Shown in pieces: positions 53,146 to 63,860 of a DNA stretch of 64,000 nucleotides (position 1 is the first letter of the stretch; every line of letters begins with the position of its first letter). The notes beneath the pieces were generated by a model. The model saw only the letters and a program-made list of their open reading frames with translations. It was not told where the DNA came from and did no database searches. Source of the stretch: Adenophora triphylla var. japonica (taxonomy: Eukaryota; Streptophyta; Magnoliopsida; Asterales; Campanulaceae); the NCBI GenBank assembly GCA_022495995.1, contig JAFEMH010000529.1:558001-622000 (forward strand), written 5' to 3'. Position numbers and translations under genes: made by a program.

Positions 53146-53595
53146 TTTAATGGTGAAGACCATTATTAAATTTTAACGTCGGGAGACGGAATAGTAACTG
53201 GAATGTCCGGAGACATGATTGAACGTTTGAATGTCAAACGTCAACTGGACTGAATTTAACGTCAGGAGACAAGCGTTAGTGAAAACTAACTGGGAATTTA
53301 TCCTCGGGGGATGGGCGTTAGAAATGTCTAACTGGGGAATTTTATACTTTTGGGGAGGCCCAAAAGAGGTAAAATTGGAATTGCCAAAAGTTGAGGGACC
53401 AAAATGGAAGGAATCTTTTTCTCGGTGCGCAAGAGTCCCCGACTTTTATTGAATTTGAAAAAGTCCTATTCAGCGCCGAGGCCGAGGAAGAAGAAGCCAT
53501 TTTCTTTCATTGTTGCCGGCGAGAGAGGAGAGAAAAGAGAGAAAAATTCCAACCCAAATTGCAAGGTTTGCTCGTATTTGTGAAGGAAATTTGCT
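53146..53595 (+). promoter_or_regulatory. Likely upstream region of the PMD gene in element C
   Basis: Sequence between the minisatellite and the first ATG. It contains TTTAACGTC...AGACGGAA repeats, and GAAAGAGAGAAAAATTCC close to the ATG as a purine-rich leader. The ORFs at 53,231-53,606 are not convincing. The promoter role is inferred from position. Confidence 0.3.
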
Positions 53596-56262
53596 ATGGA
53601 GGGTGAAGGAGGACCAATGGCTCGCCACGGAAGGACCGATGACGAAAGAACTCGATTGGTTCGGACCATTCGAACCATTGTGCACCCATTGAATCCGGCG
53701 GAGTTTTATCCGGCGAGGGATAGACACAACTCCAAGGATGGGATCAAGAGACAAGTAAGTTTCCTACAAATTCCATTAATTTTAAGAATGTGCATTCTTT
53801 AAATGTTAGAAATTTGCTAGGAATAAACTTAGGGATTTTGGTGCCCGAATTGGGGCTTTTGAGTTTGCCATGAATTGTTGTCGAAATTGACTAGGATGTA
53901 GTTCAATTGACACTATGGGTAGATGACATAAAAATTTTGGTTGCAAAATTCCATGTCTAGATGCATTTTCCAAAATTAAAGTAGCTTTAATTCGGGACGG
54001 AGTAAATTTTCGAAAAATTCGAAAGAGATTTGAAAGTTCCGGATTCAACGGAGTTTTCGAAAGATTTTGAAAGTTCCGAATTCGACGGAGTTTTCGAAAT
54101 ATTTTGAAAGTTCCGGATTCGACGGAGTTTTTGAAATGTTTTGAAAGTTCCGGATTCGACGGAGTTTTCGAAAGATTTTGAAAGTTCCGGATTCGACGGA
54201 GTTTTCGAAATGTTTTGAAAGTTTAGGATTCGACGGAGTTTTCGAAATGAATGAGAATATACGTAGGAAATGAATGAGAACCGTATCTGCATTGCATCCT
54301 TTTGACATGCGTTGGTGCATTTCTGTTGATGTTGCTTCTGTGCTGTTTGTCTGCAGGGGACAGGACGGTTAATACTCATAACCAGAAGAGTCGGGGTGCC
54401 TTTGAGGCGGTGCGAGCATTGTGGGACATTATCCCGAACGTGGCTCGAGAGGGAGAGAGGAGTCCGCGGCAGCTGGTGCTTGACTCCGGGTTGGCTGGGT
54501 TTATCGCCGTAGCCGCGACAGCCGATACGCCGAGGGGCAGTCCATGTATGTTGCTCGAGCGAGTATCGGTGGGATACGACCCACACTTTCCATTTCGTAT
54601 GGGGAGGCGACGGTGACTCCCACGGATTTTGCCGCTATCACCGGGTTGCCGACTTATGGCAACACGCCGGTGTGGGTTGATGGTTACACCCCTGAGCAGC
54701 TTGTCCGGGCCGGGCTGGTTTTGATATTACCGATGCCAGGCTTAGGCATTCGGCATGTGCCGATGGAGAGGCATCTCGGAGGCGGGTGTCGCCGCTTATC
54801 CGGGCCGGGTCCTCGAGGATGACCGCGGAGCGTCCGGCTCGAGGGTTCCTTTGGTTTGCGCCGTCGCCGACTTTATTCTCGACTTCGACACGTCTTGTCA
54901 CTTCCCTCTCGGGTCGCCGCCGGTAGACTCGGGATGCCGTGAGGGGGTTCGCGCGGGGGAGGCCGGATCGGCCGAGCTTTACCACTCCCCGGACAGTTCT
55001 CGCGGGAGAGGAGCACTCCTTTAGCCGCTTCACGCCCGTCTTGGATGTAAGTTCACGTACTTTTTCTCTTCCTTGCCTCTTTTATGTACTCGTATGTATC
55101 TCGCTTTCAGAGCCGACATAACTTTCCATTCTCTTGCGTGTCCGGTGCTACGAGGTGTTCACCCGCAGCTTGGGACATCAAGGAGCCGTACCGTCCCTCG
55201 TTCCCCGCCATGTTGGTTTGGCGTAAGAAGGCGAAGAGGGCGGTTTCTTCGAGAGTTGGCACTCGAGTGTCATACGAGGAGATATCTCTCGGCACCGAAC
55301 CGGGAGTTCTCTCGAGAGGATCCACCGACCCGGTGGAGTAGGTTCGATGCCGTCGCCGCTCGCATTGCCGAGACTACACGGAGGCGGAAGCTCCCGGTGG
55401 GACTTCACCGCGACGCCATGTATCCGGGGGAGAGGGTGACTCGTCGCATAGGCAAGTGGTCTCTTCCTCGTGCCGGTGGATCCTCCGATGTACATGCAAG
55501 ATCCCCTGGAGATGCCGATGGATGAGCCGAGGGGTACATACAGGCGTATACTTCTCCGAGTACATCATAGCGGGGGCCGCCTATGATGCTTTCTTGAGGA
55601 TGAGGCCGAGGAGCCCGCAGTGCAAAGATAGAGAGGGCGAGGTCCCCGGAGGTCCTCGAGATTTTCCGGCCCCGCGAGCCAGGCTAGCGTACGAGGGGCC
55701 GGACGGTTCGCGTAGCGACTTGTGATCCCGCTCCCGCCGAGCCGAGACCACGATACAGGCGGACTCCCAATGCTTCGGTGAGCACCCTTTTTGATTTTCT
55801 CGCATTTGATAGTAGCATTCTCGCACATGTTGCATCCGTACTTTCGCTCGCTTTCGATGACTTTCCCGGTTCGCAGTATCCGGCCGTACGTACAATGACG
55901 CCACGAGGCCGGTGGACGGTGGTCCGCCTACGCTAGGAGGCTCGTGGAGTTCATGCGGTGCGCTCCCTGGAGGAGCGTGGACGTCCGTGATCGGGGCCGC
56001 CTAGGCCGAGAGATTCGCCCGCTCCCACACCGGTGGGGAGGACTTTACACAGGGGTTCGCGCCCGCGGCGGAACGGCCGGATTTGGAGCTCCTTCTTCGC
56101 GCACTCGGGCGCGAGAGGGGGAGTCCTCGAGTTCGCGTACCCGAGGAGGCCCTTCGCCTATTCCCTACTGGAGGAGTTCGCGAGTTCCTCGTTTGCGACG
56201 GATCCGGCAATGCATGAGCAAAGACGTCGAGTGTACGGATGACGAGCAGGACTCGCAGTAGT
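53596..56262 (+). pseudogene. PMD gene carried antisense by element C, frame broken
   Basis: A possible exon 1 (53,596-53,754) starts MEGEGGPMARHGRTDDE and ends at a GTAAGT donor. After an intron with a repeat array, the next exon begins after CTGCAG at 54,356 with RGAFEAVRALWDIIP. SYGEATVTPTDFAAITGLPT (about 54,590-54,650) is the core PMD motif, and PEQLVRAG follows. Later segments, in shifting frames, read LAELYHSLDSFSRG-like (near 54,975), AAWDIKEPYRPSFPAML (about 55,168) and EEISLGTEP. These follow the PMD order seen in the MULE gene at 12.8-15.5 kb. At least five frame changes occur, so no full protein can be made as written. Transcription would be opposite to the element's pol. Confidence 0.7.
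54000..54250. repeat. 36-37-bp tandem repeat in the putative PMD intron
   Basis: TTTTGAAAGTTCCGGATTCG followed by ACGGAGTTTTCGAAA recurs about seven times. On the minus strand the array keeps frames open with Phe-Glu-Asn-Ser-Val-Glu-Ser-Gly repeats, an artefact of period and composition. Confidence 0.85.
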
Positions 56263-56815
56263 CCCCTTTTTACTTCGTTTCTTTCTTTACCGCTTTGTTT
56301 AGACAAAATGCATGTATTTGTCGTGAACAAATTTTGATTTGAACCGTATTTGCAAAAAGGCGCCCGTGGGCGGAACTCGTATTTCGCATATTTATTCTCG
56401 TGATCACCTTCTCGTTATTTTTGGCAAATAAGGAAGTAGGTTAATCAAAAATAAATAAAATAAGAAATGCACTAAAAATTGAACGGGTCAAAAATTAAGC
56501 ATGTATGCACTAATTATTAATTATTTGCACCGTTGCACGAGCCCTGGCGGAAGGGATACTCGATATTTGTTGCATGAAACCATGGGCAAGACGCAGATTT
56601 CTCAAAGGTGAACAGGAGCGGCTTGGAAATGTTTCCAATTTAGGGCAATGGCCGCAGAGTTGACCAAGTCAATCGCAGAGGAGTCCGGCCGGACTTGGAA
56701 TGAATTTCCGCATTCTTTAAATTGCGTCACTTTGCAATTGTTTAAGAAACTCGCGCATAGTTTTTTGTTCATCCGTCGAATTCTCTCAAACTTCCAAGGT
56801 TCCTTTCATTTTCGA
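56263..56815. other. Spacer between the two antisense gene regions of element C
   Basis: Partly AT-rich stretch with AAATAAATAAAATAAG and CATGTATGCACTAATTATTA. Possible terminator or leader of the neighbouring antisense genes. No recognisable coding signal. Confidence 0.45.
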
Positions 56816-56816
56816 C

Positions 56817-58180
56817 ATGGCTCCCTTTCCCAAGTTATCGTCTCTGATGCAAGAGCGATATTTGGACAACTTTCGCCGTGGGTACGGAACCACACGAGGC
56901 GTAACAAAAGGTTTTTCGAAGGTCGTTACTGGATTAAATCGTTTGGGCTTTCAAGGAGCTCATGCGCGATTGGGATCTTTTGAGAGCCGCGTCTCGGTTC
57001 TCGGGACGTACGGAGGAATGTGTACAAATTTTTCGTACAACGAAATCACTCCTACGTTTGAAGATTTCCGCCATTCTGGGAGGACCCGAGACGGAACAGC
57101 CTAGTTCTTCCGTATGTCGGTGGTATGGCCACCGCTGAGAAGCTAGTGTCTTTGTTTGGTATCTCTACTGGAGAAGCATACGGATGCCGATACAGATACC
57201 GATTACGTTGACATTTCGGACCGCCCGAAAGATTTGCCTGAGCCGAGGGGAGCGTCTTTCGTGGGACGCGTTTGCTCTGTGCGCGATTGCTACTTTGCTC
57301 ACATTCACGTCTTCGGGGCGTGTGCCATCACAAATTGTCCCGGACCTAGTGAGGCAAAGGCCGGAGTGGGGAGACATCGTGCCATCGGGTCTTGGGCGAG
57401 ACGTTCCTCGGGCATAGGCCGGATGGCGACCGGTAGCCGATACATGTGGGGAGGAAGTCCCGCTATGCCGACCATGTGGTCAGGGAGAGGCCGCAGATGA
57501 TGCCCGAGGTGCCAATGTCTGCGACGCTTGGGTCTTTCTCGCGACGTCCTCTCGGTGATAGGGGCGATCAGCCGAGCCGGAGCTCGATGGCCGCACTTTG
57601 CACGCATCACTTGCGATGGTGGGTTCCCCATTGGAAGTTACAGACTTGTAGGACCACTCAGAGGGTCCGTTGATCGTCGAGTGCCGGGCCGTCTCGCACG
57701 TCTTTCTATATTCCATCATTGGTTCTCAAGCGACAAGACGGGCCGGAGCAGATGCCACCGACCGATCTCGAGTTATGCCGCTACCTTTGAGGTGGGATCT
57801 TTGCGGATGGAAGATCCTTCGACGCTATTGCCGATCACCCGATGGTGGCAATACGCGTCCTTTCCCGCCAGGTTCTCTTTCACCGAGAGAGGGCATTGCT
57901 CGTCGACGCAAAGATCCGAACCGGTACGAAGAGTGTATAGGGGAGACACAGATGGCTATCTTGTGGAGACGGAGTGAGCCGCGGGTGCCGATCACCCGGA
58001 TGCCTCGACCTCGAGGAGGACAAGCAAGGGCTAACCCCGGGAATCGTATCGGCGATGCCATGGCCGACATGAGGCAAGTGCCGACGGAGGCCAATCAAAG
58101 CACCGCAATGATGGCTCGAAGCGAGGTGGCTCGAGACAGAGCTAGAGAAAGGGTCGCGTTGGATGCCCACAAAGCTTGAC
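56817..58180 (+). pseudogene. Second antisense ORF region of element C
   Basis: Starts with MAPFPKLSSLMQERYLDNFR. Further on, in shifting frames, come WDLLRAASRFSGRT (56,970), NEITPTFEDFRHSG (about 57,042), LSWDAFALCAIATLLTFTSS (about 57,257-57,316) and RPQMMPEVPMSATLGSFSRR, then an Ala-, Arg- and Glu-rich tail (58,020-58,180). The WDLLRAA...RF text is shared with the antisense ORF of element B. The tail reads ANPGNRIGDAMADMRQVPTE and MARSEVARDRARERVAL. The general pattern (W-D-x-x-x-R, then PT.EE/ED with a later LCAI segment) is like the PMD-related proteins found in plant retroelements. No catalytic motif is known. Frame changes are frequent. Confidence 0.5.
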
Positions 58181-58790
58181 GGAGGCGTCTGGAAGAGTCC
58201 CCGAGCCAGTAGAAGGCCTACCGGAATATTTCCCGCGAAGGTGAAGAACACTCGCCGGGGAAAAGTGGAAGGGGAAGAAGGATGAAGGACCTAGTACGGA
58301 AACTAGGTTGACCTTGCCGTCCGCAGTATCCACCCATTGTCATTGCATACATTAATTGATTAATGTTTTATTGTAGTTTTGCTAGCGTGTAGCGAGTCAA
58401 GAGTCGACCGTGCGTGAACTCATCAAAGAATGTTTTAACCGGTATGAATTTGTAGGTTAAATGAAAAGAGTTTTTCGAAACACAAGCAATTGATGCTTAT
58501 TGTATTTTTTTTGTTTTTTTTTAGACCGAACCAATGATGGCCGCCACGTTCCCTTTTACAATTGGACTAAGGGGCTCAGTCACCGTAGTTCGACACTTTT
58601 AGGTGAATTTGAGAAAACAAAGACAAAAGAAGTGCGACTGTTTTTTACCCGGATCATTAGCTGGAATGTATCCAAATGGGTATTACTCTTTTAGCACTTT
58701 AATTTTACCGAGAGGTGGTGTATGGGGAAGGAGAGTTGACTCGTGCTCTTCCTCAAACGAAGTATTCAAGGAGCTTGCTTCCGTTCACGG
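58181..58790. other. Spacer between the antisense ORFs and pol of element C
   Basis: No ORF of note. It corresponds in position to the 47,904-48,397 spacer of element B, with CTAAGGGGCTCAG near 58,565 as the counterpart of CTGAGCCCCTTAG near 48,081. Confidence 0.5.
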
Positions 58791-58792
58791 GG

Positions 58793-59200
58793 TTAACGAA
58801 AGGGTTTCCGTCCAAGTCTCGTTAGCTTCATGGCTCCTCCGAGAAGATTCTTTGTACTCACGAACGGTCCTATCCAGTAGGCTCCCACTTTCCGAGGGGA
58901 TTGGTCTCGCGTAGGAGGCTTTTCCTTTAGCACCAAGTCGCCTTCTCGATGTCTCGGATCTTGACTTTCTTGTCGAATGCTCGTGCCATTCCGCTCCGGT
59001 AGGCTCGAGTGTGTTCCATGGCTTTCAATCCGCGCCGTCGAGTAGAGCAAGTTCGTCGTGACGGCTCGTAGCCATTCGACTTCATTGATCCCGTTTTCCA
59101 AGAGGACTCTGAGGGATGGAATTTCCAATTCCACGGCAACATCGCTTCCATTCCGTAGGTAAGTGCGAACGGAGTCTCCCCGTGGCGGTTCTCGACCGAT
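58793..59200 (-). pseudogene. C-terminal part of pol, element C
   Basis: Minus strand. VAVELEIPSLRVLLENGINE, then EWLRAVTTNLLYSTAR, MEHTRAYRSGMARAFDKKVK and GDLVLKEKPPTRD, then WIGPFVSTKNLLGGAMKL. This is the same sequence family as 47,463-47,903 of element B. The text needs several frame changes, while the words themselves remain close to B. Confidence 0.85.
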
Positions 59201-59840
59201 GTTCGGTATCCCTGCAGGGCTAGATGTAGCTTTTCGCCGCTCCCGACCTCCGGTGGTCATCTTTCCGATTATCATGGCGAGAGTCTTGTTGGCCGCCTCT
59301 ACCGCACCATTGGTTTGTGGTCTCGTAAGGAGAAGACCCGTGACGTGTGACTCAATTCGGCCGCAGTAGCTGGTCACAATCTCCTTCAAAGTGGGTCCCA
59401 TTTGTCGGAGATGATCTCGCTGGGCACTCCGTATCGGCACATGATGTTCTCTCGGATGAACTCGGCCACCTTCTTAGAATTCAAGCACTGTACGATCTCG
59501 GCTTCTACCCATTTGGTGAAGTAGTCGATCGCGACTAAAATGAACTCGTGACCATTGCTCCCCGGAGGAGTGATCTTGCCGATGACGTCGATTCCCCATG
59601 TGGCGAAAGGCCATGGCGTAGTCATGCAATAGAGTTCATGAGGAGGGATGTGATTGAGGTTGGAGAACCGTTGACATTTGTCGCAGCCTTCGACGAACCG
59701 GATGCGCCGTTTCCATTGATATCCAATAGTATCCCATACGGAGAATGATCTCGTGTCAATGCTCGGGCGTTCATGTGCGGACCGCAGTTCCGTTGTGAAC
59801 TTCGCTCATTAGCTCGCCGGCTTTTTCTTTGTTTACACAC
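59200..59840 (-). pseudogene. Integrase of element C
   Basis: Minus strand. Zinc domain text CGPHMNARALTRD and CDKCQRFSNLNH in shifting frames. Core with WPFATWGIDVIGKITPPG (Asp), then EFILVAIDYFTKWVEAEIV and YGVPSEIISDKWDPL, where one extra A turns the DNGTHFEG-type motif out of frame. TRPQTNGAVEAANKTLAMII carries the Glu region. The three catalytic acids can be placed, but no frame spans them. Confidence 0.85.
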
Positions 59841-59989
59841 CGAAGGAGTGGCCCTTGGTGGCGCTTCTTGTATAACATACCCCTTAATGACGAAATGGGA
59901 TGCCAGCGTTTTAATGCCATCATGTTTTTGGCTTTGATCCCTTCTTTATATTTTCCATCTTCACTTGTGAAGGAAGCTTCTCCGCTTTG

Positions 59990-60636
59990 GAGGTACCGGT
60001 AAATCTGATTGTACTGTGGTTCGTCGATCGTTTCTTTTTCTTTTTCGATCTCACAAAGAATAGGCGGGTGTTTCCCGTCCGCCTATTCTCGAGGGGTTTT
60101 ACCGCTTTCCCTTCGGGAATTTCGACAAGAGAGGCGAGGGTTGCTGCAGGCATCTCGCGGCGGTTCCCGTCTCTTGGCAAATAGTGAAAAGAGATGTCCT
60201 TGAACCGAGCAATGAGCTCCTCCATGTACGCGTGGTACTTCAAGGCGTCGAATCTACCGTCTTCCATTTGTTGGATACTTGATTGATGATCAATGCCGAG
60301 TCTCCATATACATCCAAATTTCCGAGATGTTGCGCCGAGGGCGGCTTCCAAACCTCGCCGCACAAAGCCAGATTCTCGCCGCATTGTTGGTTGCTTCGAA
60401 ATTCACCCTTTGATGGCTATGGGAGTATGCTCGTCCTTGGGATCGACAAGGAGCATTCCAATACCATTCCCCTTCTTGTTGGCCGCCCCATCGAAGAAGA
60501 GTTGCCGCCGGTTTGCGCCGTCAAGTGAAAAGATTCCGTCGTCCGGAAATTGCGGATCGTGACCCTTAGGTTCATTGCTTGGGAAGTCGGCCACCGATCT
60601 CGCCATTACTCGCCCTTTGTTGATTTTCTCGACCAT
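59990..60636 (-). pseudogene. Second RNase H domain of element C
   Basis: Minus strand. RRQLFFDGAANKKGNGIGML (Asp) in the ORF 60,636-60,403, then GLEAALGATSRKFGC and YHAYMEELIARFKDISFHYL in the ORF 60,384-59,920, and ATLASLVEIPEGKAVKPLEN. It corresponds to 46,120-46,560 of element B. The Glu and second Asp regions are frame-shifted near 60,320-60,390. Confidence 0.85.
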
Positions 60637-60639
60637 GTA

Positions 60640-61000
60640 CTTGATGTCGAACTCACCAGAAGAATGACCACTTGGCTAGTCGCATCGACAGAGATGGCTT
60701 GTCAAAGAGATATCTGACGGGTCCACTTTGGAGACCAGAGCACCGAATGCGACCGCATGTAGTGTTTCAGCTTCCCGACTACCCATACCAAGGCGGTACA
60801 AGTTTTCTCCGATGCCGAGTAGCCGAGTTCACTTCCTTGAAGCTTCCGGCTTACGAAGTAGATTGCATGCTCAACCTTGGAATCTTTCTCGTTCTTGTGC
60901 CAAAGCATTGCTCCGATTGACGTGTCTCGTTACTCGTCGATACAGGAGTAGTGGCTTGTCTTCATGTGGCGGGCACAGCACTGGGGGATTAACCAAGTAG
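60640..61000 (-). pseudogene. First RNase H domain of element C
   Basis: Minus strand. NEKDSKVEHAIYFVSRKLQG, then SELGYSASEKTCTALVWVVG and KLKHYMRSH, in the ORF 60,908-60,702. It corresponds to 45,700-46,085 of element B. Confidence 0.8.
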
Positions 61001-61972
61001 GTCTTGATTTTCTCAAAAGCCGTTTGGCACTCTGAGTCCCATTTGATGTCGGCATTCTTTTTCATCATTTTGAACATGGGCTCGCAGAGAGATGTCAACC
61101 GGTTGATGAAGCGATCGATGTACCGAAGTCTTCCCATGAAGCTCTTCACTTCGTCGTGGCTCGAGGCGGCTTCATGTCGATGATGGCCTTGATTTTCCCG
61201 GGATCGGCTTCGATACCTCTTTCGTAACCATGTACCCCAAGCACCTTGCCGCGCTTGACGCCGAAGGTGCACTTTGCCGGGTTTAGCCTCATGGAGTGTT
61301 TTCTCGAGTCCGTCAAGAACTTCCTCGCATCCGTCATGTGCCGCATGTCCGATCCCTTGGAGTGGATGATCATGTCGTCGACATATACTTCGATTTCTTT
61401 GTGAATCATGTCATGGAAGAGGGTCAGCTGCAGCTCGCCGGTAAGTAGCCCCAACGTTTCTTAGACCGAACGGCATGACCGTGTAATGCATGTCCCCCAT
61501 GGAGTGGTGAAGGCGCCTTAGCTTGATCCTCCTCGAACATTTTGATCTCGGTCAGATCCAATAACTCCGTCCACGAAGGACTTTACTTCGAAATTTGCCG
61601 TGGTGTCGACCAAGATGTCGATGTTAGGCAAGGGGAAATCATCTTTAGGGCCGGCCTTGTTGAGATCCCGGAAATCCACACAAAGATCTCGACCTTTCCG
61701 TTGGCCTCGTGACCGTCACGATGTTGGAGAGCCAAGTCGGGTACTCAATCACTCGATGAAACCAACTCTGAGCATTTTCTCAATTTCTTCTTTAACTTGC
61801 AAGGACCACTCGCTTCGATCTTGCGCAGCCTTCGTTTGGATGTGCTGGATTCGGATCCAGGGAATTCCGTGCTCCACGATTGAGGGATCGAGTCCCGGCA
61901 TGTCCCGGTATGACCAGCGAACACATCAACATACTCCCTGAGGAGGCTTATCGTGGCTTCTTTTTCTCGCAT
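60930..61972 (-). pseudogene. Reverse transcriptase of element C
   Basis: Minus strand. The lead-in ATISLLREYVDVFAG starts at about 61,960. VYVDDMIIHSKGSDMRHMTD (about 61,414-61,356) has the catalytic Asp pair. MRLNPAKCTFGVKRGKVLG and the thumb text GIEADPGKIKAIIDMKPP follow. HDEVKSFMGRLRYIDRFINR and ADIKWDSECQTAFEKIKTYL lead into RNase H. The central palm (61,480-61,720) is heavily shifted. It corresponds to element B's RT and is of the same lineage. Confidence 0.85.
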
Positions 61973-62890
61973 CGGCGAAGAAACCGCCCACTTGTGTCTC
62001 TTTAGGCTCTTCGCACCGACCCTGTGTTCACTTTGGTCATAACCTCTTCTGCAGTCTGGGGCCCGGTTGTCCTCTCGTCAACTACACGCTCGAGAACTTC
62101 TTTAATGTATTGTTCGTTTAATGTGTCTCGCTTCTTTATCAATTGAATTATTAACGTCTTTTAAGTTGTTTGTTAACTTATCGCTGTTAAAGTGGCAATG
62201 AGAGGATACTCCGAAAGGTCGACTTTTCATTAAACAAGAACGGGAATACATGATTGGCTACAACATTATAGTCCTCCGCGTAAGGCCGCTGGATGACTCG
62301 TAGGACTCGGACTCGACAAGGACTCGACTCAAAGGGTTTGAGACCGGGTTTAGTGGAGATGTGGGTGCGGGCCCGCCTTGTCTTCCATTTCGCCCGGCTT
62401 GCCCTCGTCCGGTGAAAGTTACCCAATTCTTCAGCTGCATTGCCGGATGCTTCGAGGAGGGTGCGGATCGAGAGGCTTGGCTTCGCTGTCCCTATCATGG
62501 CGATCATGCCGTTGCCTGAGCCCTGGCCGATCAAGTCGGGCAACCCATGACTTCTTCAAACAGACTCGTAGAGCCGGGGTCCACCGAGAGCGTCTTCTCG
62601 TGAATTCCGGTTCCTTCGCTTTGGACTTACTGCTCGAATGTGGCCTCGGCGGCCGATCCGAACAATCCGTTTCCCATGGAGAGTACCTTGAGTTGCTCCT
62701 CCAAGTCTCGGGATTCCTTGAATGTGTACTCATGCCGGACTCGTGGTGGCGCTTGGTCCAGTAGAGTTGTGATGTCGAGGAACGCTCCTTATCGGATTAG
62801 CTTTGAGTCCTCTCGAAACGCTTCGAGGTCCCGTGCTAGCCGTTCCATTCTTCCCGTAGTCTTCGTGCCGACTATCCCCGCTTCTTTCTC
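61973..62890 (-). pseudogene. Degenerate linker of pol, element C
   Basis: Minus-strand region between the G-patch-like part and RT. It has several ORFs in different frames, with MRKKRG and RLARDLEAFREDSKLIR near 62,790-62,870 and SKSKAKEPEFTRRRS near 62,600. No domain is recognised. In Tat elements this is a long spacer of variable sequence. Confidence 0.4.
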
Positions 62891-62899
62891 ATCTTCATC

Positions 62900-63010
62900 G
62901 GGCCCGCCGGTCCCCGCCCGCCGCTCGGTTCCGCCTCGGTCCCCGCCCGTCTGGCCCCCGCCGGTCCCCGTCCGGTTCCCCGTCGGTCCCCTCAGCTTCC
63001 GCCGGTTCCC
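62900..63010. repeat. GC-rich minisatellite-like tract
   Basis: CCGGTCCCCGCCCG and CGGTCCCCGTCCGGTTCCCC variants recur about six times in 100 bp. The tract stands out as the most GC-rich stretch in the window. It falls in the pol linker of element C, where it would encode Gly-Thr-Gly-Gly and Arg-rich text on the minus strand. Confidence 0.8.
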
Positions 63011-63149
63011 TCGTGAAGTAATGAGCGAGGTCAAAGCCGTAAGGCCGAGGTTGGGTGTGCCGTCTGAGGTTCCCCTTGCGGGCCGCCGCCTTGGTGCGGC
63101 GAGCCTTTGTCTTCCTTGATGTCACCCGGTGTTGGCACGTAGCCAAGCC

Positions 63150-63300
63150 CCCGGACCGTGGTGTGGTCCTCGACTTCAATAACTTGGTGTTGGCCTTGTA
63201 GCCTTTGCCGAGCCCCGCCCCGGGATGAAGTTCATGAGTTTCATCATCTTCATGGCGGGAGGAATCTCGATCGTGAGACAAAGGGAAGGTCCACGTTGCA
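63150..63300 (-). pseudogene. G-patch-like motif of element C
   Basis: Minus strand. MKMMKLMNFIPGRGSAKATR in one frame and HPGAGLGKGYKANTKLLKS in the next together give the F-x-P-G-x-G-L-G-K pattern of the G-patch motif often found after protease in Tat-type pol. One frame change splits it. A G-patch may bind nucleic acid; its role in these elements is not settled. Confidence 0.6.
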
Positions 63301-63399
63301 TATTTGGATCTTGGAGGTCTCCGTGAGTGAATCCAGCTAATGGCATGTCATCATTATGCTTGATTTCCAACACTCGGAATGTCGTTGGTGCCGGGTCCC

Positions 63400-63860
63400 C
63401 TGGTGACGCCGTCGCCGTAGATCGTGGTTAGCTCGTTGCCTTGCATGAACTTAAGGCACCGATGAAGGGTGGATGCCACGCCATTGATTTGATGCAGCTG
63501 TGGATGCCCTGTGGATGGCCGTGAAAGTGATTGGAATGTCCAACACTTGGAATTCGGTGGGGATCACCCGTCACAACCGTATGTTAAGAGTAGCAACCCC
63601 GAGAACCGTACGGAAGTAGAGTCATAGGCCTCGACAAAGGTGGGACTCAAGGCTTGATCTCGCGGGCTTCGATGTCAAGCAGTCCATCATCTTGGCGGGC
63701 AAGACATTCATTCCGGAACCTCCGTCTACCAACACGCTGGAAGGCGACGCTCGTCCACTCGGATCATGATGTAGAGCGGCTGTTGTGACGCCCCAAATTT
63801 TGGAAGGTCCAAATCTCGTGAAGGTGATTATGTTGCCATAGTGGATGTTGCCAATCATCC
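63400..63860 (-). pseudogene. Protease region of element C
   Basis: Minus strand. MIGNIHYGNIITFTRFGPSK precedes SVLVDGGSGMNVLPAKMMDC, the retroviral-type aspartic protease motif (D-x-G with flanking hydrophobics). The segment after it, HRCLKFMQGNELTTIYGDG at about 63,460-63,405, matches the usual text between protease and G-patch. Frame changes follow at both sides. Confidence 0.8.

Noticed and set aside
53987..54586. Minus-strand ORF of 199 codons with repeated NSVESGTF peptides
   Set aside because: It is produced by the 36-37-bp repeat array and has no start context or family match.
55107..58333. Many overlapping ORFs on both strands
   Set aside because: High GC and few stop codons create chance frames; only the plus-strand text with PMD or antisense-ORF motifs was kept.
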